Assembly: GCA_020726505.1 (NCBI GenBank)
Contig: JAHLEZ010000011.1
Location: 682,001 to 746,000, forward strand
Origin: Leptodontidium sp. MPI-SDFR-AT-0119
Lineage: Eukaryota; Ascomycota; Leotiomycetes; Helotiales; Leptodontidiaceae
DNA length: 64,000 nt
Direction: 5' to 3'
In this document: one piece after another, positions 1 to 11,438 of the stretch
How the letters are laid out: each line of letters starts with the position of its first letter
Position numbering within the stretch: position 1 is the stretch's first letter
Made by a program: the position numbers and the translations under genes
The notes under the pieces: model-generated
Database searches by the model: none
Seen by the model: the letters and a program-made list of their open reading frames with translations, nothing else
What the model was told of the DNA's origin: nothing

Positions 1-34
1 ATAGAAATGGCATAGAAATGGCATAGAAATGGAG
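1..34. repeat. Short tandem repeat at left edge
   Basis: Three near-perfect copies of an 11-bp unit (atagaaatggc) begin at the first base. The array may continue to the left of the window, so its true length is unknown. The rest of 35-574 has no convincing gene and probably includes the leader of the RING-CH gene. Confidence 0.8.
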
Positions 35-574
35 CTTTACCTTGGACTGAAGGTTGTCAACGAGAAGGAATATCTGTCCGCCATGATGCCTATCTATCTT
101 GGAATTCCTCTGGAGTTTAGTTGAAAACGGATGCGAGAGATAAACTGGTGAGGAATCTTGAAGACTTTGCGGAGAGAAATGATTGAGCTGTTGTCGTTGA
201 AGATGAAGCTCCAAGCTAGGGAAGGCATCTCCAGGACGCGAGTGCCTGGGCTAGACCCAGCCTTAAAGCATGCCTGGTATGGCAGGCGCCAATCCCCCAT
301 TCATACCTATCCGTCATCCCGGGCTCGGGAACGAGTTCAACCACCGAAGGCGGCGGCGGAGTATCCTTCCACCCTCTTTCTTCGAAGTTCTGGAACTCAC
401 AGAAGCCACATCTCACCATTCATCCAAGCTCCTAGTACCTCGGCGACGAAGGAGCTCTCTTCTATTTCACTAATGCCTCAACACTGATCATTTCTAGGAG
501 CTGTAGAGCTGATTGCGAAGCTTCTTCAATGTTTACATAGCTATTTGCCGCCACAGCTGCAAGCTACCATCACC

Positions 575-1707
575 ATGTCTGTTCCTTACGAACCTCGAGC
601 CAACTGGTCTTGGCCTGACTCTACAAACGATGTAGTGAACGACGAACACGACTCCGCATCTGCGCCAGGTCCTTTTGCAGCAGAAGCTGCAGAGGTCGAT
701 GTGGAAACTTCTTCTGAAGATTTTGAGCAACATACCCCACCACCTACCCCACCGCCTCAAAGGCACTATGCGACTCGAACGTGCAGGATCTGTTTGGAGG
801 AGGTACCTCCAACTCTCGAACCTCTCACTGGAGGTATTCCTTCGATCCTTCACCCAGCTCCCAAAGTATCCTACATATCTTCAGATCCCAGCTCTGGCCG
901 GTTGATCAGACCATGCAAATGCCGCGGGTCCCAGAAATATGTCCACGAGGGTTGTCTACAAGAATGGAGGCATTCGGATCCATCATACAGCCGGCGAAGC
1001 TTCTGGGAATGCCCTACGTGCAAATACCAATACCGATTGGAAAGAATGCGATGGAGTCGATTGATCACAAGCACTTTGACGCAAATCGCAATCACCTTCG
1101 TGATTATGGTCACCACAGTCTTCGTTTTTGGCTTTGTGGCAGACCCGATCATCAACCTATACCTTGACCCCTACGATACAATCACATCATTGCCAAATGG
1201 GGGAGCAACATTACTTCTTGAAGACGAGGATGCCTCATGGCTCGAACACTTCTTGAAAGGCTTGGCATCCCTTGGACTCCTCGGGTTTGTCAAAGTCTTC
1301 TTCGCTATGTCGCCATGGCATTGGTGGAACCTAAGACAAACTGGCCTAGTTGGAGGAGGTGGCCGGAGAAGGGCAGCAGGAGCAAATGGACGAGATCGGC
1401 TAGCTGATATATCGTGGACGGTTGTGATAATTGGGATAATTACCTTTTTGGCTGTAAGTACTATCATTCATAGTGGCGATGGCAAACTGACGGTATCTAG
1501 GCTGTATGGACATGGGTGCGAGCTTGGACAGCGAGAACCCTTGACGCTGCTGGGGAACGAGTTGCTGACGTACAGGGAGACGATGACCCAGAAGAGCTTG
1601 AGGAGCCTACTGCAGCTCAAGCAGCAGCGGCCGCTGAAGCTAGGGCTACTGAAGAAACAGCGGCAACTCCGGAGACCACAGAATCCGAGAGTCGAAAGAC
1701 TCAGTAA
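575..1707 (+). CDS. RING-CH (RINGv) multi-pass membrane protein, probable E3 ubiquitin ligase
   Basis: Two exons (575-1453 and 1501-1707) give 361 residues. The 47-nt intron is GTAAGT...TAG, and removing it restores an open frame after an otherwise poor continuation. The start is the first ATG of the frame, in the context caccATG. A C4HC3 zinc-binding RING-CH pattern is visible: C70/C73, C114/C116, H124/C127 and C146/C149, with the usual WxCPTC ending. Hydrophobic stretches follow at about 167-189, 228-246 and 280-300, so it is likely a multi-spanning membrane protein with a cytosolic RING. The N-terminal 60 residues are acidic and proline-rich, and the C terminus is an Ala/Glu-rich tail. RING-CH proteins of the MARCH/Doa10 type recruit E2 enzymes to ubiquitinate membrane proteins. 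The family is clear; the substrate and the membrane compartment are unknown. Confidence 0.88.
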
Positions 1708-4375
1708 TGCATTTTATTGGCTTTCCTTCCCAACGCAGCGTGTTGGGATAAACGTGTACATACAAGCATCAGCTTCATAGCGAGTCGTTTCCCCATCATC
1801 TCCCCTTCGCAGTGACATCCATCCATCCATCCATCCGCATTGCACACAACTTAAGCTGCCACGAGTTCCTCTCCAAGTAGGGTGTCAGCTAGTCTGTGTG
1901 CATATATATACCGCTCTGTTGGAGCCTCGAAACCCGAGCGTCTTGTTCTCGTTTCATTACCGGCGGCCGCGAGCTCAGTCAACACTCTGTCGATATACCG
2001 CTTTTCCTTTCATGGGATTGTTGGTGCTGGATATTCTGCTTCGGCGAGTTGCTTATAAGAGAATCCTGAGATGGATGAGTTGATACATTTCCACAACCTG
2101 CTGTAGATTTGGGGCGGGAAGTTCGGCGAATAAGGCTTTATTGATGTGTTCAAATACCTCGTATCGATATACTCTCTAGATTGACGTGTTGGTTTGTTAT
2201 GACTTGTATTTCGGAATTTAAAATTATTGGTTGTAGGATGACCCTGATTTTCTCCTGCATGACATCAAAACTATCTCGAAATGGGGTCATAGATTCCCAT
2301 TTTGTATAGGGGCATCTCAAGCTCTTTCATTCGCTCTTCATTAATTACGAATATGACAATCTAAGGAGGTCGAGAGTTTGCAAAGTAAGACAATCCTTTA
2401 GGTGGATGAAGGATGGAAAGGATATGATAGTGGGAGAGAGGGGCCGATAATTATGAATGACTCAAGAAGAGTGGTCTAAGAATCAATCGCGGAAATGGTC
2501 CGATACAATCAAAGGCAGAAGAAGAACAGAGCGCGCACTGAAAATTGAAATATTTGATATACTTGGAATACTTCCGTGACTGAGATCAAGTACGTAAAGT
2601 TTGTTAGGGTCAAGAATTGCAAGTCAAGTGACAAGGAATTAATTAATACTGCCAAGTTGACGGACGACGTTTGAACACCATTGCAGATGATATCCTGGGT
2701 TTGCGTGGTTCTGCTTCCAACTTCTTCGATCAAGAACAGGTCTTCTGAGTTATATTCGTGAAAAGCAAGCTAGGTGGCTCTATCTATCGGGTAATCAGGA
2801 CGTCGCTCGCTTATGGAAAGAATTGAAAGTAAACATAACATCTCGGCACCTTTCTTTCTAGACAAGTGAGAGGAAATAAGCCATGAAAGTTTGGAGTATG
2901 ATGATACGGTTGCAAGATGTCCTGGCCGTGAGCAGAATCACGAGCTGGTATTCACGGGAGACAGGTTTACAGTGGGAAATCACGAGATGCAGGGTTCAAA
3001 ATCTACCGTTATTTGGCTATATATGAACATTTGAAGCCCATAGCTAGGGGCGTATTTAGCTGTCAAGAAAGGTGGCTATGTCACTCTCAGTAAGCTGTGA
3101 ACTTGGAGAGTGCGTGTAGATATCTCGGATTTGTGATCTGCATCACTAGATTTGGAAGGATCTTTTGCTTGGAGTTTTTATCTTTTTGGGTGGATGGGAT
3201 CAGAGATAGGGCTGTGGAATATGTTTCAATTGTTCCTTTGGGGGCTACTATGAGGTATTATTCGTTTAAGCAGCGGTTTCTAGAGCAAAAAAATAGCGAC
3301 ATATCCAACAAGCTGTCCAAAATCATTTGTGGATATTCGAAAGGTTAAGGACGAAGTAGGAGCGGGAGTGCTAGAGGGAAAATACCCACCTCGGCATATT
3401 CTTCAGACTCGTCTAATTTGTAGCTTCCTCCTGAAGTTGCAGCAGTACATAGCAGCCAAAGATTTCTTTCTTTTCTCTCCATAATTATGCTTGTTGCACT
3501 GGGACTCGAACCGAATAATAAACACTTCATAAGGGGTGAAGTAATTGGAAATGTGTTTCTTCTAACAAAGTTAAATGCAGGAGAAAGAGAAAGACGGGAT
3601 GTTTGCCTCTTAAGTTATTAACCGACCTTCAAATGTGTCGTATTATGACGATAGTTGCGGAGGTTTTTGGATGGTTGCTCAGACGGTCTGGTTTGGCTCG
3701 GCTACAATAACGCTAATACAAGTTCCCAGCCGCTAGGAAATCGTTGATCAGTTCTCCGATCAGGAGACAGCTGTCAGAAGAGTTGGACTTGGCCACATCC
3801 ATGTCCTAAGCACATTTGAGTACGGTATGTATTATCGTATTATGGCAACTACCGCCCTGATATTGAAAGTATGATTAAACTCTGCTCCCCATTGGAATAA
3901 GCACAGCAAATGTTGAAATTTGGTAGTCCCCTTAGATTCTTATCATCGTAGCCGAACTCAAAACAGGCCTTGTCATTGGCCAGATTTTAGGAGCCCCAGC
4001 ACGCACCCAGAACGCTAAGCCCGACTAATTAGGAAACGCCAAACTGTACAATAATTTGAAGTCGTTCATTTCGTTTCGTACCACCAGGTCTCCACCAGGA
4101 CATTCTTCTTTCTCAGTCGCAAGAAGTCGACCGTCCTGATTTCATCTGCCGACTTGACCGTTCTTTCAATCGCTGACTTCGGCGCTGACCAATTCTTCTG
4201 CGCAACGCTGGGCTGCATATACGAAGGGAAGGCAAACGGAAGGGGAAGAAGAGGTCATCTTCACCGGTTTATCCTCTCCAACAACATCCTCACAAGCATC
4301 TATCGCTGGGGCCAACATCTCTTCTGCGTTTCTGGATCCCAACAGCTGAGGCGCCGACGGCCTCTCACCTTCGAA
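1708..4375. other. Intergenic region, no gene seen
   Basis: This 2.7-kb stretch is relatively AT-rich with frequent stops in all frames. It holds an (ATCC)5 microsatellite at 1817-1836, likely in the 3' UTR of the RING-CH gene. A tRNA B-box-like sequence lies near 3500 on the minus strand without a foldable tRNA around it. The last 300 bases are probably promoter and leader of the GT34 gene. Confidence 0.6.
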
Positions 4376-5416
4376 ATGCACATGGCGCTGCCACTGAGGA
4401 AATCCTCAAACCCCCCACCGTATGCGACTCGATCGACACGTTTCCCAATGCTGCGGAGGAGTAGAGTACAAGCCATCGCCCTGTGCGCATTCGCAGTTGG
4501 CATAGTTATCTTCATACTCTCCCAGATCTTTGGGGGTTCAGAAGGGATACCATCGGGGACACCGCCAGTAGTTATTGTGACGGTTTTGACCCCAGACCTC
4601 TACAGCAAGGAGTACTTAAACAATATCAAAGATAACAGGATAGAATACGCTAGGAAACATGGTATGCATTGTTGGGACAAGACGTGCAAGGCAGGATGGC
4701 TGACTGAATATAGGCTACACCACTTTCTTCCCAACAGTCGCGGATTACGATTTGGGCGGCTCCCCTACATCCTGGTCGAGGGTTCCTGCTGTTCGACACG
4801 CTTTGACCAAATTTCCGCACTCGACCTACATCTGGTACCTAGACCAAAACTCGCTCATCATGAATCCCGAGATGACACTGGAGGGAGAGATCATGAACCC
4901 AAAGAAACTGGAGAGCTTGATGATCAGGGATCAGTCAGTTGTGCCCCCTGACAGTGTCATCAAGACTTTCCCACATCTGAAAGGAGCCAACATCGACTTT
5001 GTCCTTACTCAAGACAAGGAGGGATTATCGCAGGGCAGTTTCGTTATTCGAAAAGGGGACTGGGCCAAGTTCTTTCTGGATACGTGGTTTGATCCATTAT
5101 ACAGATCTTACAACTTCCAGAAGGCAGAGACACATGCTCTTGTAAGCGAATTAGACTCTCTTCTTCAATGCATAGACTAACCAGCTATTAGGAACACATC
5201 GTACAATGGCATCCCACAATCCTCTCGAAACTGGCTCTTGTACCACAAAGGGCCTTGAATGCATACAGCAAGAAGGAGCTTGCTTCTCCAGAAGGGGCAT
5301 ACAAAGATGGGGATTTTGTGATCCGATTTGTGGGATGTGATCAAGCTGGAAGAAGCTGCGAAGGAGAGGCAGAACCATTTTCGAAACAATGGAGGACAGC
5401 ATTCCACCAACGATAA
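4376..5416 (+). CDS. GT34 alpha-1,6-mannosyltransferase (GMA12/MNN10/MNN11 family)
   Basis: Three exons (4376-4661, 4714-5141, 5192-5416) encode 312 residues. Introns are 52 and 50 nt with good donors (GTATGC, GTAAGC) and branch sites (CTGAC, CTAAC). The upstream in-frame extension has no ATG, so the start is 4376 (a second ATG follows two codons later). The protein is a typical type II Golgi enzyme: a short basic cytosolic tail, a signal anchor at about 31-51, then the GT34 domain. WYLDQN (about 136-141) occupies the place of the DxD metal-binding motif; the family tolerates DQN/DQD here. The C-terminal part carries HxxxQWHP and the FxGCD motif expected in the family. In yeast, Mnn10 and Mnn11 belong to the M-Pol II complex that extends the alpha-1,6-mannan backbone. 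MNN11 is the closer guess, but I cannot separate it from MNN10 without a search. Confidence 0.88.
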
Positions 5417-6331
5417 CCACGTTTCAATTCTTGTCCAATATTCACACAACTAGAAGGGATGGCTGGGGGCCCTTTATAATCTACGATCCACGACGCAACC
5501 CAAACGACGAATCGGTGAGGAAGATCGAGGATGGCGTTCTGGCGTTTGGGGGGGAAGACGACATGAAGTAAATGTCTGGCATGAGGTGTGTATAATCTTT
5601 GCATGAGCATCTGCATATGGGTACGGGTGCCCCTCTAGAACTGGCGTTTGCAGCGATGAAATCTGTGGGAGTGCAATTTTGCTCTCTTGTACTGTATATT
5701 ATGTTCACATACCCTCAGTCAATGGGCACTGTTGTTCGAGTTTGGAAATTCAAGAGGATGGTTGAGCCGGAGTAGTTATTGTAGGTCCGAAGCAAGCAAG
5801 TACCTTGAATGTCGAAGTATAGAAAGTACAATCAAATACGTCACAGGTCATAAGGTAACGCCCCATCGGGTTTGAAACAGTTGTTTGGAATGCAGATAGA
5901 AATATTTTGCCATCCCGCGCTCCAATGCGCCGAGCGCCCGTGGACAAGGCTGACAAAGGCAGTGAGGTGTCTCTATTGGGAACCTCCACAACGCCTAGCA
6001 GCCATATCCGCCACTCAACGGCCCAACTCCAGATCCGTTGTACCAAGTTACAATTGAATCCGGTAACGGCTCCGATACAAGCAGGGCAGCAGGTGGATTG
6101 CAAAGGTTCTCAACTGCCTTTTAAGTAGCAATTGCCTCTATTGCATGTGCTTTCACCTCGGCAAAGATCCCCAAGCGAGTGCGATAGCGACCTTTATGAT
6201 TTCAGGTTAACAATCTCCATTTCCAAACGGACCGGGTGAAGGTACGAAGGCATATTAAGCTTCCTTCAGCCTTTCGTTCCCCATTCCTTCCTGACTGCAT
6301 ATTCGAGAGAGCACTATAACGAATCGAAAAC
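5417..6331. other. Intergenic region, no gene seen
   Basis: This 915-bp gap lies between two genes on the same strand and should hold the 3' end of the GT34 transcript and the promoter of the lyase gene. Only short, unconvincing open frames occur here. Confidence 0.6.
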
Positions 6332-8159
6332 ATGCCGGGCACTTCGAGTTTATCCGCGAGTTTGCGCAACAGCTTTGCGATCAAGAAGGCTGGATCGAGC
6401 GGCCAATTACTGTCTCTCAATATCGACTTGTAAGTTTCTACAGCAGCTCCCCCCAATTGATTGAAGGGTGGGCAGGTAGACTAATCGCAATACATCTACA
6501 GGTTTCGCAATCTTATATTCTTCCTGTTTCTACTGAGATGGACAAGGAAGGGCTTACTGAAGCTTAAGGGACGTGGATTGTTCGGTACATTCGCAGATAC
6601 ATATATTGCCATCCGCAGATACGCATACGGTCTCTTCCTCCGCGCACCAGGCGTACGGTCGCAAGTCCAGAAACAAGTCTCCGAAGCCGTCACAAAGCTG
6701 CAAGGGAAGCTTGTGCCGTCTGGACCGGGCGTTGTACGATATCTCACGCTGCCGAAGGAAGGATGGTCTGAGGAGACAGTGTTGAAGGAGTTGGAAGTCC
6801 TGGCCAACATGGATCACACGAGATGGGAGGACGGATTTGTTTCCGGTGCTGTGTATCACGGAGGAGACTCCCTGATAAAGTTGCAGACTGAGGCCTTTGG
6901 GAAGTTCACTGTTGCGAACCCGATCCATCCTGATGTGTTCCCGGGTGTGAGGAAGATGGAGGCGGAGATTGTGTCGATGGTCTTGACTATGTTCAATGCT
7001 CCTGGTGGATCTGCGGGCGTGACTACCAGTGGAGGAACAGAGTCTATCCTGATGGCGTGTTTGAGTGCCAGAAATAAGGCATATGCAGAGCGGGGTGTTA
7101 CTGAGCCAGAGATGTAAGTCCACACTATCCACAACACTAATACATTTACTAACAAGACTTCTCAGGATCCTCCCCGAGACAGGCCACACAGCTTTCCGCA
7201 AAGCAGGCGAATACTTCGGGATCAAAATCCACCTCGTAGCCTGCCCAGCGCCCTCCTACCAAGTCGACATCCCCTCCGTCGCCCGCCTCATCAACAGCAA
7301 CACAGTCCTCCTCGTCGGCTCAGCGCCCAACTTCCCCCACGGCATCATCGACGACATAACCTCCCTCTCCAAGCTCGCGCTCAAGCGCAAGATAAACCTA
7401 CACGTCGACTGCTGTCTAGGATCCTTCCTCGTGCCCTTCCTCGAGAAAGCTGGTTTCGAGACTGAGCTCTTCGATTTCAGACTCAAGGGCGTGACGAGTA
7501 TCAGTTGCGACACGCACAAGTACGGGTTCGCACCAAAGGGCAACTCGACATGTCTATACCGCAACGAGAAACTCAGGAGCTACCAGTACTTCATCTCGCC
7601 CGACTGGTCCGGCGGCGTTTACGCCTCCCCTTCGATCGCGGGATCAAGACCCGGTGCGTTGATTGCAGGGTGCTGGGCAAGTCTCATGAGTGTCGGCGAG
7701 TTGGGATATATCAAGTCCTGCTCTGAAATTGTGGGTGCGGCTAAGAAGATTGTCGATGCTATTGAACACAACCCTGCGCTGAACAGCGACTTGGAGGTTC
7801 TGGGCCACCCGTTAGTCTCGGTTGTGGCATTCAATTCGAAGACGCTGGATGTGTATGATATTGCCGATGCGATGTCTGCTAAGGGATGGCATTTGAACTC
7901 GCTGCAAAGCCCGCCAGCTATCCACGTAGCTGTCACTCTACCCATTGTCAAGGTGTGGGATAGGCTTGTTGCTGATCTTGAGGCTGTTATTGAGGGCGAG
8001 AAGGAGAAGGAGCGTGTTAGAATTGTCGAGGGCAAGGGTGCCAAGGGAAAGAGCCTGGGTGATAGCGCTGCGCTGTATGGTGTTGCTGGAAGCTTGCCAA
8101 ACAAGAGCGTGGTGGTTGAGCTGGCTAGTGGCTTCCTGGACACTTTGTACAAAGCTTAG
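6332..8159 (+). CDS. DPL1: Sphingosine-1-phosphate lyase
   Basis: Three exons (6332-6429, 6502-7113, 7166-8159) encode 567 residues, the same size as animal and yeast orthologues (about 570-590). Introns are 72 and 52 nt. The enzyme is PLP-dependent and splits phosphorylated long-chain bases into ethanolamine phosphate and a long-chain aldehyde, the exit step of sphingolipid metabolism, in the endoplasmic reticulum. A hydrophobic segment at about 34-43 is the N-terminal ER anchor. The fold type I decarboxylase-like domain follows, with TSGGTES (208-214) for phosphate binding, HVDCCLG (316-322) holding the PLP-ring aspartate, and SCDTHKYG, in which K355 is the Schiff-base lysine (K353 in the human enzyme). 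The SRPG segment downstream is also conserved. All expected catalytic elements are present, so it should be active. Confidence 0.96.
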
Positions 8160-8471
8160 CGGTTTTCTTGTACCTGGTTGATATGCGGCGTTTAGATCGG
8201 CATTTGTTGGCATTTTGAAGAGCGGAGTTTCGGTTCAGAAGTTTGCTTCAATTCGTGTACCTCTCTAACATGATAATTTGAAACGTTCTCCTGTTCATTA
8301 CGTAGAAATAACCGTGCTCCTGAGCTAATCTGAAAAATCTTGTAAATCATACATTCCTTTCGGGGTAGCTACTCTCATCCCTCGGAACTTGTAATTAGCC
8401 CGAATAGTATGCAGGTTTGTAGACCATATTTTCAGTCCAGCACATCTAATCTCCGCCACTCCATTCCCCAA
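8160..8471. other. Convergent 3' intergenic spacer
   Basis: This 312-bp spacer lies between the tail-to-tail lyase and PC-esterase-like genes. It should contain both 3' UTRs; I see no other feature. Confidence 0.6.
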
Positions 8472-9790
8472 TCAAGAAGTCTCTAGCTTGCTGAGCCAGT
8501 TGATGATCATCATAGCTTGAACCAAAGCCACCTCCTCACCAAACCTTTCTCCATCCACCGACGACGCCTGCAACGTCAAGTTATACAGACTCAAAACATC
8601 AAAGTGCTTTTCCTTCGCTACTGGAGCCATCTCCGTGTGAAAGTTCCATGCTGCGAGATTTCCAGTTCTGGGAGCCGAACTTGGGGCTTTATTGATTCCG
8701 AACGCTGGTGGGCTAATGAAAAGCATTGGGATGTTACGCTCGGCTCCTGTGGCGAGCGTTGACCATTCGTCGATGGCTCGAGTGGCTATACCAGTGTCGA
8801 AAGCCGAACCGTGGCCGAACGAGAAGATCATAGGCGAGGGTTGCCATGGATTCGATTTGCCATATGTGAGATCTTCGTAGTTGGTCTGGGAGGCTGGAGA
8901 AGTGGGCACGCTGTTGACAGATATGAACTCGTGAGGCACATCTTTCTTTTCAGCTACAGCAAATTTCGCAAGGAGTTTCTGAGACTTACAGTCACAGAAG
9001 TAGGGGCTTCCCTTCCGATCTCCACTGTCGTTCTTCTTCACATCGTCACTACTCTTGACGGCGAATCTCTGACATTCAATGTCTAGAAACTGGTTGTGAC
9101 ATCTACACTTTGCCTTGTCCTCGTCACTCATAGTCCACTGCTGAAGACCACCAAGAGCAAGATCCTCGCGTAGCAGGATGTTGAAAGCGCTATAGACGGA
9201 CTGTGCAATGTCGTCTCCGACGAAGGTAATCGCATTGAATCTTTCAATGATCATGCATATCTCAGGAGTAGAGAACCACCTGTAAGTGCAGTCTAGACAG
9301 TCCGATATTAGACGTGCATCTTAGAACAGTGGATAGATACAACGTACCTTTGCCGACAAATGGTTCATCAAACCCGTACCTCCCACCACCACTCAGGGCC
9401 TCCAAGAGACCTGCTCTCTTGCCACAAAACGGACTGACCTTAGGATCCAACGGCCATGGCGCAGTATAAACATCCTCTTGCAAGATCCCACATTCTCGGC
9501 TTCCAGCAAAATGCTTGATGGCACTACAAACCGCACATGAGTTCTTGATTAGGCAGAAAGAGGAGTACATAGACTCACTCTTCTCCAGGCTCAAGAATCA
9601 CGGGTTTGGAATTGTGTATAGACATGCCATGGAAGATATACGAGAGTGGTAGGAAGAGGATGTAGGCACCGCAGCAGAAGAGGATGACAAGGAATAGCAG
9701 GCGCAGAATAGAGGCGCGAGAGGAGGTGAGGTTGCGGGTGTCGAGTTTCATGGAGGCCCATGAGGTTGCAAGTCTTGGTGCGAGGCCCAT
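8472..9790 (-). CDS. Membrane-anchored PC-esterase/TBL-like protein with altered catalytic motifs
   Basis: Three exons on the minus strand (9579-9790, 9348-9523, 8472-9292) give 402 residues; both introns are 55 nt. The architecture matches TBL/PC-esterase proteins: an N-terminal signal anchor (about 29-51), a lumenal stem, a Cys/Gly-rich segment, CTYRWF (131-136), then the block normally written GDS. Here that block reads FVGDD (153-157), so the serine nucleophile position is aspartate. Near the C terminus, where a DxxH-type dyad would be expected, the sequence is DGERFG (about 376-381), lacking the histidine. Family members O-acetylate or deacetylate polysaccharides in the secretory pathway; this one may be non-catalytic. 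A 36-nt GTAAGT...TAG stretch at 8954-8989 could be a tiny extra intron, but it is open and in frame, so I left it in. The family call is moderately sure; activity is doubtful. Confidence 0.68.
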
Positions 9791-11438
9791 GGTTGCTTAC
9801 GAACTTGTTTGGTTGTCTTAGTTTAGACTTGGGAGGAGATGTCTTGAGAGAGGAGTGAAGTGGCTGCTTTGCGCGGCTTCCTTTCTGGATCCCCTTGGTT
9901 GTGCCTGCTTCACTTGAAATTCAACGGTGTTTAACACTTACTACAGGAGAAACTCGGGGGGACCGGCTTGTTTTCATACGGAAGAATTACAGGATAGGCG
10001 TACATCAGCGGCACAGTACGTGAAGGGGGTGGACACTGAGAACTGAACCCTGTTTCGTTGCTATCCTGTTGCTGGGGAATCGAAGCATTTGATTAGTTGA
10101 ATTTATCTACCTTTAATGCTTTAACTTAATATTTCTAAGATTAAAAGTTTAAAAAAAGCCTCTTCTTGACTTCTTCATCCAAATAAGCTGGAGGTTTTAT
10201 TTACTTTCACGTTATATGCTTAACTTTCCACAGTACCGGGGTTGGGTTTGCAGTGTCCACCCACTTTCCTTCACTTGATTGGAGTTAACGTCTGGATCTC
10301 GCCAATGTGATCACGCACCCGATTCAAACGACTAGCCATTATTTTTTGCTATCACAACATAGCAATCAGTCTTTTGGAAATCCTTTCTGGCCAGAGTCCA
10401 TGGAATTTTTCCTCGTTTAAACAACATACAAAACTTCTCCTCCACCTCGACACCTCAAGCGCGCTAGAAATAGACAACTGCAAAGCAATAACAGAAGCTG
10501 ATTCGGTTCGGTTCTCCTTTAGGCATTTAACAAATTTCCAGGGCACCTAGGTACTTATTTCTGACAAGAAGCTACCTAGATACCTTGCTTATAAAGGCCC
10601 TTGAAAGGCTTGTTGATTTGGAGCAGGTCTAGGTAACGAACCCCCTATTCGGCAGTTAATGAAGCGAATAGCGACCCCCGAGATGCTCCGCAATTAGACA
10701 CCATACCCGAGAATTTCCATGCCCGAGGTTCGGATTGTTTAGCTTGCGATTAAGTGTGATTGGATTCCTATCAGCTGAGAGCTCAAGCGACCTTTGGGGA
10801 CGGTGAAGCAAACAAAGCCGAGCCATTGAGGGGCAGCATTGTAAACCTGTAAAGCTGTAAACAAAGCAAAGTGACTGAAGAAAAGGGCATGAAATCTACC
10901 TCAGAAGGAACGTACGTTACAGCTGTAGAAACCGGCCAAGAAATACAAGCCTTTCTTAGGATTGACATACAATTGAGCTGGTCAATAGCCATCCATGTTT
11001 CCTTGCCTTCCCTTCCCCCCTGCAAAAGCACGCCGACGCCCAGTCAGTGGTGCGGGGGTAAATCCACTCGCCCGCCAAATAGTAACGCTAAAATCTGGAG
11101 GAAAGATTCCAGACGATGAATCACACGACAAAGCCTTTGCAACTCCTGTCTCGTTATTTCTCGCTTTCACCTTTAACACTCATTGTTCAATTCATCCTCA
11201 AGCTGCTTCCTCAACTCATTGCACGTTACACATTGCACATTGCACATTGCTAATTGCTAAAGGCTGCCATCAATTGAAAGTCTCACCTCGGCATACGATC
11301 CGATCTAATCCAGCTCCATTACCTCGGAGAACGCGGGGGGCTTCAAGCGGCGACCAGCTCATGGCAGAGAAGGCAATCCAGTGTCAACGGAGCTTTGAAT
11401 ACCATCCATAGGCCTGAGGGCCAGCAACAGTCTACAAG
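9791..11438. other. Divergent intergenic region containing a MITE-like element
   Basis: This 1.65-kb region separates the PC-esterase-like gene (-) from the pyruvate dehydrogenase kinase gene (+). It contains the inverted-repeat element at 10019-10276, an AT-rich stretch, and short repeats of attgcac around 11220-11250 within the probable leader of the kinase gene. No coding region is supported. Confidence 0.6.
10019..10276. mobile_element. Putative MITE with imperfect terminal inverted repeats
   Basis: The left end (GTGAAGG followed by GGGTGGACACTG, 10020-10037) is matched in inverted orientation by CAGTGTCCACCC and CCTTCAC at the right end (10251-10274). The core match is 12 bp exact and the imperfect repeat extends to roughly 35 bp. 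The 200-bp interior is AT-rich and non-coding. A TA lies directly left of the element, but no clear target-site duplication is seen on the right. The design fits a small non-autonomous DNA transposon, perhaps of the Tc1/mariner or pogo type. No transposase is present. Confidence 0.5.

Noticed and set aside
3495..3515. tRNA B-box-like sequence on the minus strand (GGTTCGAGTCC)
   Set aside because: The T stem is imperfect and no matching acceptor or D arm was found upstream.
8954..8989. 36-nt GTAAGT...TAG segment inside the PC-esterase-like gene
   Set aside because: It is shorter than other introns here, in frame and open; it is kept as coding but noted.
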